From assembly GCF_003226895.2 (NCBI RefSeq), contig NZ_PNJG02000001.1, positions 248,001 to 312,000 of the forward strand: DNA of 64,000 bases, given 5' to 3'. Source of the DNA: Kocuria tytonis. Lineage in GTDB: Bacteria; Actinomycetota; Actinomycetes; Actinomycetales; Micrococcaceae. A program made the translations under genes and the position numbers. Below the pieces are notes generated by a model that saw only the letters and a list, made by a program, of their open reading frames with translations, did no database searches and was not told the DNA's origin. Shown piece after piece: positions 16,447 through 24,361 of this stretch (positions within the stretch are counted from its first letter, which is position 1; the number at the start of each line of letters is the position of its first letter).

Positions 16447-18030
16447 GTGAGTGACTCCCTGTTCGACATCCCGGATCCGCAGGACTCGCGCGCCGCCCGT
16501 GCACCGCAGGACGGCCCCGGTCCGAACGCGGCCGTGCGGCGGGGTCGCTCGCGTGCCCCGCTCGCGGTGCGCATGCGCCCGCGCACCCTGGACGAGGTGG
16601 TGGGCCAGAAGCACCTGCTGCGCACGGGCTCACCGCTGCGCGCACTGGTGAACGGGCGCCCGGGCCCGGCCGCGCCGTCCTCGGTGATCCTGTGGGGTCC
16701 ACCCGGAACGGGCAAGACCACGATCGCCCAGGTGATCGCCCGCGGGCACGGCACCAGCTTCGTGGAGCTCTCCGCGGTCACGGCCGGTGTGAAGGACGTC
16801 CGGCGGGTCATGGACGAGGCGCTCACCGCGCGGGACCTGCACGGACGCACCACGGTGCTGTTCCTGGACGAGATCCACCGCTTCACCAAGGCCCAGCAGG
16901 ACGCGCTGCTGCCGGGTGTGGAGAACGGGTGGGTGGTCCTCGTGGCGGCCACCACGGAGAACCCGTCCTTCTCCGTGATCTCCCCGCTGCTCTCACGCTC
17001 CCTGATGCTCACCCTGCAGCCGCTCACGCGCCACGACATCGCGGAGCTGCTGGACCGCGCGGTGACGGACCCGCGCGGCCTGGCCGGCGCCGTCGTCCTG
17101 GCGCCCGAGGCGCGCGAGCACCTGCTGGACGTGGCCGGGGGAGACGCCCGCAAGGCCCTCACCTCCCTTGAGGCGGCGGCCGGGGTGGCGCTGTCCCACG
17201 CGGCGGACGACGCCGGCGGGCAGGGCCCCGCGGCGGCGTCCCCCACGGGGGAGCCGGAGGCACCGGGTGACGCCGGCGGGGCACCGGGCGGGACCGCCGA
17301 GCCCTCGTCCGGCACCGCCGGGGCCCCCGAGGCGGGCGCGGCCCGGCCGCGGGCGCAGGACCCGGGGACGGTCACGGTGACCCTGGAGCACGCGGAGGAG
17401 GCGGTGAACCGCGCGGCCGTGCGCTACGACAAGCAGGGGGACCAGCACTACGACGTGGTGAGCGCGTTCATCAAGTCCATCCGCGGCTCGGACGTGGACG
17501 CCGCCATGCACTACCTCGCGCGCATGATCGAGGCGGGGGAGGACCCGCGGTTCATCGCCCGGCGGCTGGTCATCTCCGCGTCCGAGGACATCGGCATGGC
17601 GGACCCCACCGCGCTGCAGAGCGCGGTGGCCGCCGCGCAGGCCGTGCAGCTGATCGGGATGCCCGAGGGTCGGCTCCCCCTGGCCCAGGCGGTCGCGCAC
17701 CTGGCCACGGCGCCCAAGTCCAATGCCGCGTACCTGGCCGTGGACGCGGCGATCGCGGACGTGCGGGCCGGCCGCGCGGGCCCCGTGCCCCCGCACCTGC
17801 GCGACGCCCACTACCCCGGCGCGGGACAGCTGGGCCACGGCAGGGGCTACGTCTACGCCCACGACGCCCCCAACGCCGTGGCCGCCCAGCAGTACCCGCC
17901 GGACGAGCTCGTGGGCCGGGACTACTACGAACCCACCCCGTACGGGCACGAGAAGCAGGTCTCCCGCAGGGTGGAGATCCTGCGGGAGATGGTGCGGGGC
18001 CCGGGCCATGGGAGCGGTCGTGACGAGTGA
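16447..18030 (+). CDS. rarA: replication-associated recombination protein RarA (AAA+ ATPase)
   Basis: RarA/MgsA (527 aa) is a clamp-loader-like AAA+ ATPase that acts at stalled replication forks. Walker A is GPPGTGKT (84-91) and Walker [10 protein letters not shown] (138-146). The RarA-specific helical C-terminal domain starts near 320 ([42 protein letters not shown]). An Ala/Gly/Pro-rich insertion at about 250-300 separates the two parts and explains the length beyond the usual 430-450 aa. The N-terminus carries a PIP-like SLFDIP segment (residues 4-9), possibly a sliding-clamp contact. GTG 16447 lies six bases after a -10 element, so the mRNA is probably leaderless. Confidence 0.94.
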   Translation: MSDSLFDIPDPQDSRAARAPQDGPGPNAAVRRGRSRAPLAVRMRPRTLDEVVGQKHLLRTGSPLRALVNGRPGPAAPSSVILWGPPGTGKTTIAQVIARGHGTSFVELSAVTAGVKDVRRVMDEALTARDLHGRTTVLFLDEIHRFTKAQQDALLPGVENGWVVLVAATTENPSFSVISPLLSRSLMLTLQPLTRHDIAELLDRAVTDPRGLAGAVVLAPEAREHLLDVAGGDARKALTSLEAAAGVALSHAADDAGGQGPAAASPTGEPEAPGDAGGAPGGTAEPSSGTAGAPEAGAARPRAQDPGTVTVTLEHAEEAVNRAAVRYDKQGDQHYDVVSAFIKSIRGSDVDAAMHYLARMIEAGEDPRFIARRLVISASEDIGMADPTALQSAVAAAQAVQLIGMPEGRLPLAQAVAHLATAPKSNAAYLAVDAAIADVRAGRAGPVPPHLRDAHYPGAGQLGHGRGYVYAHDAPNAVAAQQYPPDELVGRDYYEPTPYGHEKQVSRRVEILREMVRGPGHGSGRDE

Positions 18031-18036
18031 CCCGCA

Positions 18037-18052
18037 ACACCCGGTAGGGTGT
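18037..18052 (+). terminator. short hairpin after rarA
   Basis: ACACCC (18037-18042) and GGGTGT (18047-18052) form a perfect 6-base stem around GGTA. It lies just after the rarA stop and could be a weak terminator. Confidence 0.35.
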
Positions 18053-18113
18053 CCTGGAGCACGCCATGGCCCACCCCCAGGTTGGTTCTCCCGTTCACGC
18101 GCGAGGACTATCG

Positions 18114-18119
18114 TATGAT
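18114..18119 (+). promoter_or_regulatory. glpD-glpF-glpK promoter -10 element
   Basis: TATGAT is close to the -10 consensus. A GTTCAC at 18093-18098 could act as a -35 with a short 15-base spacer. The start site would be near 18126, about 40 bases before glpD. Confidence 0.55.
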
Positions 18120-18138
18120 CCACCCGAAAAATCATCGG

Positions 18139-18152
18139 CTACCCATCGGTAG
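18139..18152 (+). promoter_or_regulatory. inverted repeat in the glp leader, possible operator
   Basis: CTACC (18139-18143) and GGTAG (18148-18152) flank CATC. A second pair, ATGAT (18115-18119) and ATCAT (18131-18135), overlaps the -10. Either could bind a glycerol-responsive repressor; none is encoded nearby, so this is only a suggestion. Confidence 0.3.
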
Positions 18153-18167
18153 ACAGGAGCGGCAACA

Positions 18168-19895
18168 GTGCCTCTGACCTCTTTGAACGCACAGCAGCGC
18201 AGCAACGACCTCCGCGCCATGGCGGACCACCCCGTGGACGTCCTGGTCATCGGCGGGGGCATCACGGGCGCCGGGATCGCGCTCGACGCCGCCACTCGCG
18301 GTCTCTCGACCGCCATCATCGACGCCCAGGACTGGGCCCAGGGCACCTCCTCGCGCTCCTCCAAGCTCGTCCACGGCGGACTGCGCTACCTGCTGCAGCT
18401 GAACTTCGCGCTCGTCGCGGAGGCGCTGAAGGAACGCGACCTGCTCATGCACCGGCTGGCCCCGCACCTGGTCAAGCCCATCCAGTTCATGTACCCCCTG
18501 ACCCACAAGGGCTGGGAGCGCCCGTTCGTGGCCACGGGCATCGGCATGTACGACACCCTGGCCCACGTGGGCGCCAAGGCGGAGTCCCTGCCCATCCAGC
18601 GCCACCTCAGTGCCACCGGGGTGCGCAAGACCTTCCCGGGCATGCGCGACGACGCCGCCGTGGGCGCCATCGTCTACTGGGACGGCCGCGTGGACGACGC
18701 CCGCCTGACCCTCGACCTCGTGCGCACCGCGCAGCGCTACGGAGCGCTCGCCGCCAACCGCGCGGCAGCCCGCAACCTGATCCGCGACGACTCCGGCCGT
18801 GTGGTCGGCGCCCACATCGAGGACCTCACCACGGGTGAGACCCGCGAGGTGCGCGCCAAGGCCGTGATCTCCGCCGCGGGCGTGTGGACCGAACCCGTCC
18901 AGGACCTCGCGGAGTCCGAGACCGGCCTGAAGGTGCTGGCCTCCAAGGGCATCCACGTGGTGGTCCCCAAGGAGCGCCTGGACGGATCCACCGGCATCAT
19001 CCTGCAGACCGAGAAGTCCGTGCTGTTCATCATCCCGTGGGACAACTACTGGGTGATCGGCACCACCGACACCCCGTACGAGCGGGACCTCGCGACCCCC
19101 ACGACCACGCGAGAGGACGCCGAGTACGTGCTGGAGCACGCGAACAAGATCCTGCGGGACCCGCTGACCATGGACGACGTCATCGGCACGTGGGCCGGTC
19201 TGCGTCCGCTCGTGCAGCCGGGCACCAAGGGCGAGGCCACGCCCTCCACCAAGATCTCCCGCGAGCACTCCGTGGTGGAGGCCGCCCCCGGTCTCTTCAC
19301 GATCGCCGGCGGCAAGCTCACCACCTACCGTGTGATGGGCAAGGACGCCGTGGACGCCGCCCTCGGCAAGCAGGCCGCCAAGGCGAACCCGTCCATCACC
19401 GAGCACGTGGCGCTGCTGGGCGCCCAGGGCTGGTCCGGTCTGATGAACCAGTCCGAGCACCTGGCCGAACGCTCCGGTATGGAGCGCGTCGTCGTCGAAC
19501 GGTTGCTCAACCGCTTCGGCGACGAGACGCTCGAGATGATCGACACGATCACCGACCACCCGGAGCTCGGGGAGCCCGTGCCGGGCGCCGAGCAGTACCT
19601 CAAGATCGAGATCCAGCGCGCCGTGACCCACGAGGGTGCCCTGGACCTCGAGGACGTGATGTGCCGCCGGACGCACCTGAACTACGAGCAGCGCGACGGC
19701 GGCTCCGCGGCCGCCCCGGAGATCGCCCGCATCATGGGCGACGTGCTCGGCTGGGACGAGTCCGAGCGCTCCCGTCAGGTGGACCTCTACGAGCAGATGC
19801 GCCGTGCCGAGCACGCCGCACTCGAGGAGAACGACGAGGAGGCGGCTCAGCGGCTGCGTGACGGCGCGGGCAACCCCTACCCGAAGCGGGGCTGA
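18168..19895 (+). CDS. glpD: aerobic glycerol-3-phosphate dehydrogenase
   Basis: GlpD (575 aa) is an FAD enzyme at the membrane that oxidises glycerol 3-phosphate to dihydroxyacetone phosphate and passes electrons to quinone. The FAD-binding motif VIGGGITGAGIALDAATRG is at about 27-45, and the family signature SSKLVHGGLRYL is near 64-75. The segment GGKLTTYR (about 380-387) is the second FAD contact. The C-terminal helical domain is complete. GTG 18168 is preceded by ACAGGAG at good spacing. The gene is first in an operon with glpF and glpK, which deliver and phosphorylate glycerol. Here glpD comes first, whereas many bacteria have glpF-glpK-glpD. Confidence 0.96.
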   Translation: MPLTSLNAQQRSNDLRAMADHPVDVLVIGGGITGAGIALDAATRGLSTAIIDAQDWAQGTSSRSSKLVHGGLRYLLQLNFALVAEALKERDLLMHRLAPHLVKPIQFMYPLTHKGWERPFVATGIGMYDTLAHVGAKAESLPIQRHLSATGVRKTFPGMRDDAAVGAIVYWDGRVDDARLTLDLVRTAQRYGALAANRAAARNLIRDDSGRVVGAHIEDLTTGETREVRAKAVISAAGVWTEPVQDLAESETGLKVLASKGIHVVVPKERLDGSTGIILQTEKSVLFIIPWDNYWVIGTTDTPYERDLATPTTTREDAEYVLEHANKILRDPLTMDDVIGTWAGLRPLVQPGTKGEATPSTKISREHSVVEAAPGLFTIAGGKLTTYRVMGKDAVDAALGKQAAKANPSITEHVALLGAQGWSGLMNQSEHLAERSGMERVVVERLLNRFGDETLEMIDTITDHPELGEPVPGAEQYLKIEIQRAVTHEGALDLEDVMCRRTHLNYEQRDGGSAAAPEIARIMGDVLGWDESERSRQVDLYEQMRRAEHAALEENDEEAAQRLRDGAGNPYPKRG

Positions 19896-19952
19896 CACCA
19901 GATCCCGGGCCCGGAACCACTCCGGGCCCCCGAACACCCACTGGAGGGTGCA

Positions 19953-20702
19953 GTGAATGGAGTAACCGAGGTGGCGTTGTCCACCGTGTTCATGTCGGAG
20001 GCCTTCGGCACGGCCGTGCTCGTGCTGCTGGGCTGCGGCGTGGTGGCCAACGTGGTGCTGCCACGTACCAAGGGCAACGGGGCGGATTGGCTGCTCATCA
20101 GCTTCGGCTGGGGCTTCGCCGTGTTCGCCGCTGTGTACGTGGCGCACGCCTCTGGTGCGCACCTGAACCCCGCGGTGACGGTGGGCATGCTCGCCGGGCA
20201 GCAGTCCGAGTACGCACCCGGGGTGGCCATCACCCCGGGGAGCACCGTCGTCTACCTGGTCGCCCAGTTCGTGGGTGGTCTCGTGGGCGCACTGGTGTGC
20301 TGGCTCGCGTACAAGAAGCACTTCGACGCCGCCGGGCGCGACGGCGTGCCCACCATCGACGTGTTCTCCACCGGACCCGAGATCCGCAGCACGGGCTGGA
20401 ACTTCCTCACCGAGGTCATCGCCACCTTCGTGCTCGTCTACGTGATCCTGGTCTTCGGCCAGACCCCGAGTGAACTCGGCCCGCTCGCGGTCGCGGTGCT
20501 CGTGGTGGCGATCGGCATGAGCCTCGGCGGTCCCACCGGGTACGCGATCAACCCGGCCCGTGACCTCAGCCCGCGCATCGTCCACTCCCTGCTGCCCATC
20601 CCGAACAAGCTGAGCAGCAACTGGTCCTACAGCTGGGTCCCCGTGCTCGGCCCGCTCGTGGGCGGCGCGCTGGCCGGTGTGGCCGCGCACATGATCGGCT
20701 GA
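19953..20702 (+). CDS. glpF: glycerol uptake facilitator (aquaglyceroporin)
   Basis: This 249-aa major intrinsic protein lets glycerol cross the membrane. The two NPA boxes are at N72-P-A (HLNPAVT) and N200-P-A-R-D204 (AINPARD); the aspartate after the second box is typical of glycerol-conducting members and not of strict water channels. Six membrane helices with two half-helices are visible. GTG 19953 follows GGAGGG. The gene lies between glpD and glpK on the same strand with gaps of about 57 and 44 bases, so it is part of the same operon. Confidence 0.94.
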   Translation: MNGVTEVALSTVFMSEAFGTAVLVLLGCGVVANVVLPRTKGNGADWLLISFGWGFAVFAAVYVAHASGAHLNPAVTVGMLAGQQSEYAPGVAITPGSTVVYLVAQFVGGLVGALVCWLAYKKHFDAAGRDGVPTIDVFSTGPEIRSTGWNFLTEVIATFVLVYVILVFGQTPSELGPLAVAVLVVAIGMSLGGPTGYAINPARDLSPRIVHSLLPIPNKLSSNWSYSWVPVLGPLVGGALAGVAAHMIG

Positions 20703-20746
20703 CCACGCGCGACCGCCGCACACTCTCATTCGACGAAGGAGTCACC

Positions 20747-22267
20747 ATGACCGAACCCCAGTACGTGATGGCCATCGACCAGGGCACCACGAGCACCCGC
20801 GCGATCGTCTTCGACCACTCGGGCAGCATCGTGAGCGTGGGTCAGTACGAGCACGAGCAGATCTTCCCGCGCGCCGGGTGGGTGGAGCACGACGCCCTGG
20901 AGATCTGGCGCAACACCCGCCGCTGCGTGGCCGACGCGCTGGCCGAGAACGAGCTCACCCGTGAGGACCTCGCGGCCGTGGGCATCACCAACCAGCGCGA
21001 GACCACCGTGGTGTGGGACAAGAACACGGGCGAGCCGGTCTACAACGCCATCGTGTGGCAGGACACCCGCACCCAGGACATCGTGGACGAGTTCGCGAAG
21101 GACGGCGGTGAGGAGCGGTTCCGTCAGCTCACCGGACTGCCCCTGGCCAGCTACTTCGCGGGCCCCAAGGTCAGGTGGATCCTGGACAATGTGGAGGGCG
21201 CCCGCGAGCGTGCGGAGGCCGGTGACCTGCTGTTCGGCACCACCGACAGCTGGGTCGTGTGGAACCTCACGGGTGGCACGAACGACGGCGTGCACGTCAC
21301 GGACGTGACCAACGCGTCCCGCACACTGCTCATGAACATCGACACCCTGGACTGGAACGAGGAGCTGTGCCAGGTCATGGGGATCCCCATGTCCATGCTC
21401 CCCGAGATCCGCTGCAGCTCCGAGGTGTACGGCAAGGGCCGGTCCCGGGGCTTCCTCAAGCAGGTTCCGATCGCCGGCATCCTCGGCGACCAGCAGGCGG
21501 CGATGTTCGGGCAGACGTGCTTCACACCCGGCATGGGCAAGAACACGTACGGCACCGGCAGCTTCCTGCTGATGAACGTGGGGGAGACCCCGGTGCGCTC
21601 CGAGCACGGACTCATCACCACGGTCTGCTACCAGATCGAGGGCGAGAAGCCCGTCTACGCCCTGGAGGGCTCCATCGCCGTCACGGGTTCGCTGGTCCAG
21701 TGGGTCCGCGACAACCTCGGGCTCATCCAGGACGCCAAGGAGATCGAGCCGCTCGCACGCGCCGTGGAAGACAACGGCGGCGCGTACTTCGTGCCGGCCT
21801 TCTCCGGCCTGTTCGCCCCGCACTGGCGCCCCGACGCGCGCGGTGCCCTTGTAGGACTCACGCGCTACGTGCGCAAGGAGCACATCGCGCGCGCCGTGCT
21901 GGAGGCCACCGCCTACCAGTCCCGCGAGGTCGTGGAGGCCATGAACAACGACTCCCAGCAGGACCTGGTGGAGCTGCGCGTGGACGGCGGGATGACCGCC
22001 AACGAGCTGCTCATGCAGTTCCAGGCGGACCAGCTGGGCGTGCCCGTGATCCGGCCGAAGATCACCGAGACCACCGCGCTCGGTGCCGCGTACGCCGCCG
22101 GTCTCGCGGTGGGCTTCTGGTCGGACCTGGACGAGATCACCCAGAACTGGGCCGAGGACAAGCGCTGGGACCCCCAGGGTGAGCGCGAGCAGCAGGACAG
22201 GCTGTTCCGCAACTGGGGCAAGGCCGTGACCAAGTCATTGGACTGGGTGAACGAGGACGTGGACTGA
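20747..22267 (+). CDS. glpK: glycerol kinase
   Basis: GlpK (506 aa) phosphorylates glycerol with ATP, trapping it for GlpD. The FGGY-kinase N-terminus [16 protein letters not shown] (about 4-19) is intact, as are the substrate region [12 protein letters not shown] and the C-terminal ATP motif [22 protein letters not shown] 20747 follows GAAGGAG. The length is normal (about 500 aa). The next gene, rpsD, has its own promoter 7 bases after the glpK stop. Confidence 0.97.
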   Translation: MTEPQYVMAIDQGTTSTRAIVFDHSGSIVSVGQYEHEQIFPRAGWVEHDALEIWRNTRRCVADALAENELTREDLAAVGITNQRETTVVWDKNTGEPVYNAIVWQDTRTQDIVDEFAKDGGEERFRQLTGLPLASYFAGPKVRWILDNVEGARERAEAGDLLFGTTDSWVVWNLTGGTNDGVHVTDVTNASRTLLMNIDTLDWNEELCQVMGIPMSMLPEIRCSSEVYGKGRSRGFLKQVPIAGILGDQQAAMFGQTCFTPGMGKNTYGTGSFLLMNVGETPVRSEHGLITTVCYQIEGEKPVYALEGSIAVTGSLVQWVRDNLGLIQDAKEIEPLARAVEDNGGAYFVPAFSGLFAPHWRPDARGALVGLTRYVRKEHIARAVLEATAYQSREVVEAMNNDSQQDLVELRVDGGMTANELLMQFQADQLGVPVIRPKITETTALGAAYAAGLAVGFWSDLDEITQNWAEDKRWDPQGEREQQDRLFRNWGKAVTKSLDWVNEDVD

Positions 22268-22273
22268 ATCGGC

Positions 22274-22279
22274 TATAGT
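22274..22279 (+). promoter_or_regulatory. rpsD promoter -10 element
   Basis: TATAGT starts seven bases after the glpK stop codon. Transcription from about 22286 would give a 200-base untranslated leader before rpsD. Confidence 0.6.
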
Positions 22280-22285
22280 TGATCG

Positions 22286-22484
22286 CTGGCTGGCACGTCC
22301 TCGTGCCGTCGTGCCCCGTGGTGTTCCACGGCAGCGCACGGCACCGAGGACGCTAGGTCCGTCGGATTGCGGCTGATCCGCACCTCTCCCGCGGGAACCG
22401 ATTTCCCCGCGCCGGAGGCCAGTACCACCCAGAACGGAACGCGGGCCCTGCCCGTACGCCGTCGAACCGCAGGAAAGGCAACTC
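22286..22484 (+). promoter_or_regulatory. long structured rpsD leader
   Basis: About 200 bases without a gene precede rpsD. Two adjacent perfect hairpins are visible: GGCACG/CGTGCC (22292-22297 and 22302-22307) and CCGTGG/CCACGG (22316-22321 and 22326-22331). GTGCC (22311-22315) can also pair with GGCAC (22340-22344). S4 is a known translational autoregulator in other bacteria, so this may be an S4-binding leader, although I do not recognise a described S4 motif. Confidence 0.45.
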
Positions 22485-23123
22485 TTGTCCCAGAACAACA
22501 GCTCACGTGCGCGCCGTCAGGTGCGCAAGTCCCGTGCCCTCGGCATCGCGCTGACGCCGAAGGCCGAGAAGTACTTCGAGCGTCGCCCGTACGCCCCCGG
22601 TGAGCACGGCCGTGCCCGCCGCAAGCAGGACTCCGACTACAAGGTGCGCCTGACCGAGAAGCAGCGGCTGCGCGCGCAGTACAACATCCGCGAGAAGCAG
22701 ATGCACCGCGCGTACGTCGAGGCCAAGCGCGTGGAGGGCCAGACCGGTGAGAACCTCATCGCCCTGCTCGAGACCCGCCTGGACGCCCTCGTGCTGCGCG
22801 CCGGATTCGTGCGCACCATGGCGGCGGCGCGCCAGGCCGTGGTCCACCGCCACATCATGGTGGACGGCCAGCGCGTGGACCGTCCCTCGTTCCGCGTGCG
22901 CCCGGGTCAGATGATCCACGTGCACCCGCGCTCCGAGAAGATGGTGCCGTTCCAGATCGCCGCGACCGGTGCGAACCAGGATGTCCTGCCGGACACCCCG
23001 CCGTACCTGGACGTGACGATCGACCGGCTGCAGGCCACGCTCTCCCGCAAACCCGAGCGCTCCGAGGTCCCCGTGACCTGCGAGGAGCAGCTCGTGGTGG
23101 AGTACTACGCACGCATGGCCTGA
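22485..23123 (+). CDS. rpsD: 30S ribosomal protein S4
   Basis: S4 (212 aa) is a primary 16S rRNA-binding protein of the small subunit. The S4 RNA-binding domain (LETRLDALVLRAGFVRTMAAARQAVVHRHIMVDGQRV, about 98-134) is complete. It lacks the zinc-binding cysteines of the C+ form of S4, so it does not need zinc. The start is TTG 22485, set by AGGAAAGG 7-14 bases upstream; no ATG or GTG lies nearer the conserved region. The gene stands alone, outside the large ribosomal-protein operons, with a long leader and a strong terminator. Confidence 0.96.
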   Translation: MSQNNSSRARRQVRKSRALGIALTPKAEKYFERRPYAPGEHGRARRKQDSDYKVRLTEKQRLRAQYNIREKQMHRAYVEAKRVEGQTGENLIALLETRLDALVLRAGFVRTMAAARQAVVHRHIMVDGQRVDRPSFRVRPGQMIHVHPRSEKMVPFQIAATGANQDVLPDTPPYLDVTIDRLQATLSRKPERSEVPVTCEEQLVVEYYARMA

Positions 23124-23160
23124 TCATCCGTGCCCGTGCCGTCCCTCGCCGGACGGCGCC

Positions 23161-23194
23161 CGAACAGCCCGCGGTTCACCCCGCGGGCTGTTCG
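23161..23194 (+). terminator. terminator after rpsD
   Basis: A perfect 14-base stem, CGAACAGCCCGCGG (23161-23174) and CCGCGGGCTGTTCG (23181-23194), encloses TTCACC. It lies 37 bases after the rpsD stop and isolates rpsD from the next unit. Confidence 0.8.
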
Positions 23195-23257
23195 CGTTCC
23201 CGGCACCACCCTGTCCCTCGGCGCACCCGGATTCTCCGCGTCACCCGGGATGTTGGG

Positions 23258-23263
23258 TAGAGT
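23258..23263 (+). promoter_or_regulatory. promoter of the DUF948-alaS unit
   Basis: TAGAGT lies 68 bases before the DUF948 ATG. Its transcript would begin with a stable hairpin, GTCGGTGC (23273-23280) and GCACCGAC (23285-23292) around TTCC. Confidence 0.45.
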
Positions 23264-23330
23264 TGCGCTTCGGTCGGTGCTTCCGCACCGACACCCCCAC
23301 AACGACCCACGAACGGAGAAGTGGTCATCC

Positions 23331-23900
23331 ATGGACGGTGGAGATCTTGCCGGATTGCTCGCCGCACTCGTGTTCGCGGTGCTCGTGGGTCTGCTCGCAC
23401 TGCCCATCGTGAAGCTCGGCCGTGTGTTCGACGAGCTGCGGCTGACCATCCGGTCCATCAACGACGGAACCACGCCCCTGATCGACGAGGTCACCCGGAC
23501 CGTGAGCACCACCAACACGCAGCTGGAGAAGGTGGACGGCATCACCTCGAACGTCTCCGACGCCTCCGCGAACGTCTCGGCCCTGTCCTCGCTGGTCGCC
23601 TCCACCGTGGGGCAGCCGCTGATCAAGGTGGCGTCCTTCTCCCACGGTCTGCGCCGGGCCTTCAGCCCGCAGCAGGGCAGCGCCGGTGCCCGCCCCGCCG
23701 ACGACGCGTCGTCCGGTGCCGAGGGCACGGGCGCGGGCTCCACGTCACCCGGAGCCGAGGCACCGCGTCAGGAACCGGGACGACCGCGGGCGGCCCGTGA
23801 GGACACGGGTAGTGCGGCGTCGTCGCACCCCCACGCGGCGGACACCGCGCGCGGGCCCGCGACCGGGTCCGACGGTCGACCCACGGACGGCAGGAGCTGA
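23331..23900 (+). CDS. DUF948 domain-containing membrane protein
   Basis: This 189-aa protein has one N-terminal membrane helix (about 7-26, LAALVFAVLVGLLALPIVKL). A soluble helical region follows (VFDELRLTIRSINDGTTPLIDEVTRTVSTTNTQLEKVDGI) with the heptad pattern of a methyl-accepting-like coiled coil, as in DUF948. The last 75 residues are a low-complexity tail. Its function is unknown. Genes of this family lie just before alaS in many actinobacteria. ATG 23331 is preceded by GGAGAAG about ten bases upstream. The next gene begins two bases after the stop. Confidence 0.75.
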   Translation: MDGGDLAGLLAALVFAVLVGLLALPIVKLGRVFDELRLTIRSINDGTTPLIDEVTRTVSTTNTQLEKVDGITSNVSDASANVSALSSLVASTVGQPLIKVASFSHGLRRAFSPQQGSAGARPADDASSGAEGTGAGSTSPGAEAPRQEPGRPRAAREDTGSAASSHPHAADTARGPATGSDGRPTDGRS

Positions 23901-23902
23901 GC

Positions 23903-24361
23903 ATGGGAATGTGGTCCAAGCTGGCGCTGCTCGCGGCCGGCGCCCTCGTGGGCGGAGCGGCCACGCGGGTCGCCTCGGATCCCGCCGCCCGGGAGGCGAT
24001 CGGGCGAGCGGTGCAGGGCGCCCCGGAATCCACCGCGGTGGCGCGCACCGCGAACGGGGACGTCGCGCACCGCCCGCGCTCCGGCGCCGTGGCGACCCTG
24101 CGTTCCACCGCGCGCCGGTTCGGCGCGTTCGCCGCGCGCGTCCGCACGGGGATGGACGAACGGGAGGCCCAGCTGCGCGAGCAGTTCGGGGTCCGCACAC
24201 CCGTGGACCACACCGCCAACCACCCGGACCCCGGCGACTCCGCCGTGCCCCCGGCGGGCGTTCCGTGGCACTCCGTCACGTCCCACGGTTCCGCCTCCGG
24301 CCCGGAGGACCCCCGGCGCCGAGTCATCGATCACGACCCTTCGGAAGGAAACGAGCGGTAA
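23903..24361 (+). CDS. small membrane-anchored protein of unknown function
   Basis: I do not recognise this 152-aa protein. It has a short hydrophobic N-terminus (KLALLAAGALVGGAATRVA, about 6-24) that could be a membrane anchor or signal. A basic Ala/Arg-rich helix follows (ATLRSTARRFGAFAARVRTGMDEREAQLRE) and the tail is disordered. It starts two bases after the DUF948 gene, and its stop shares one base with the alaS start (TAATG). Its place in the alaS unit is the only clue to function. Confidence 0.65.
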   Translation: MGMWSKLALLAAGALVGGAATRVASDPAAREAIGRAVQGAPESTAVARTANGDVAHRPRSGAVATLRSTARRFGAFAARVRTGMDEREAQLREQFGVRTPVDHTANHPDPGDSAVPPAGVPWHSVTSHGSASGPEDPRRRVIDHDPSEGNER

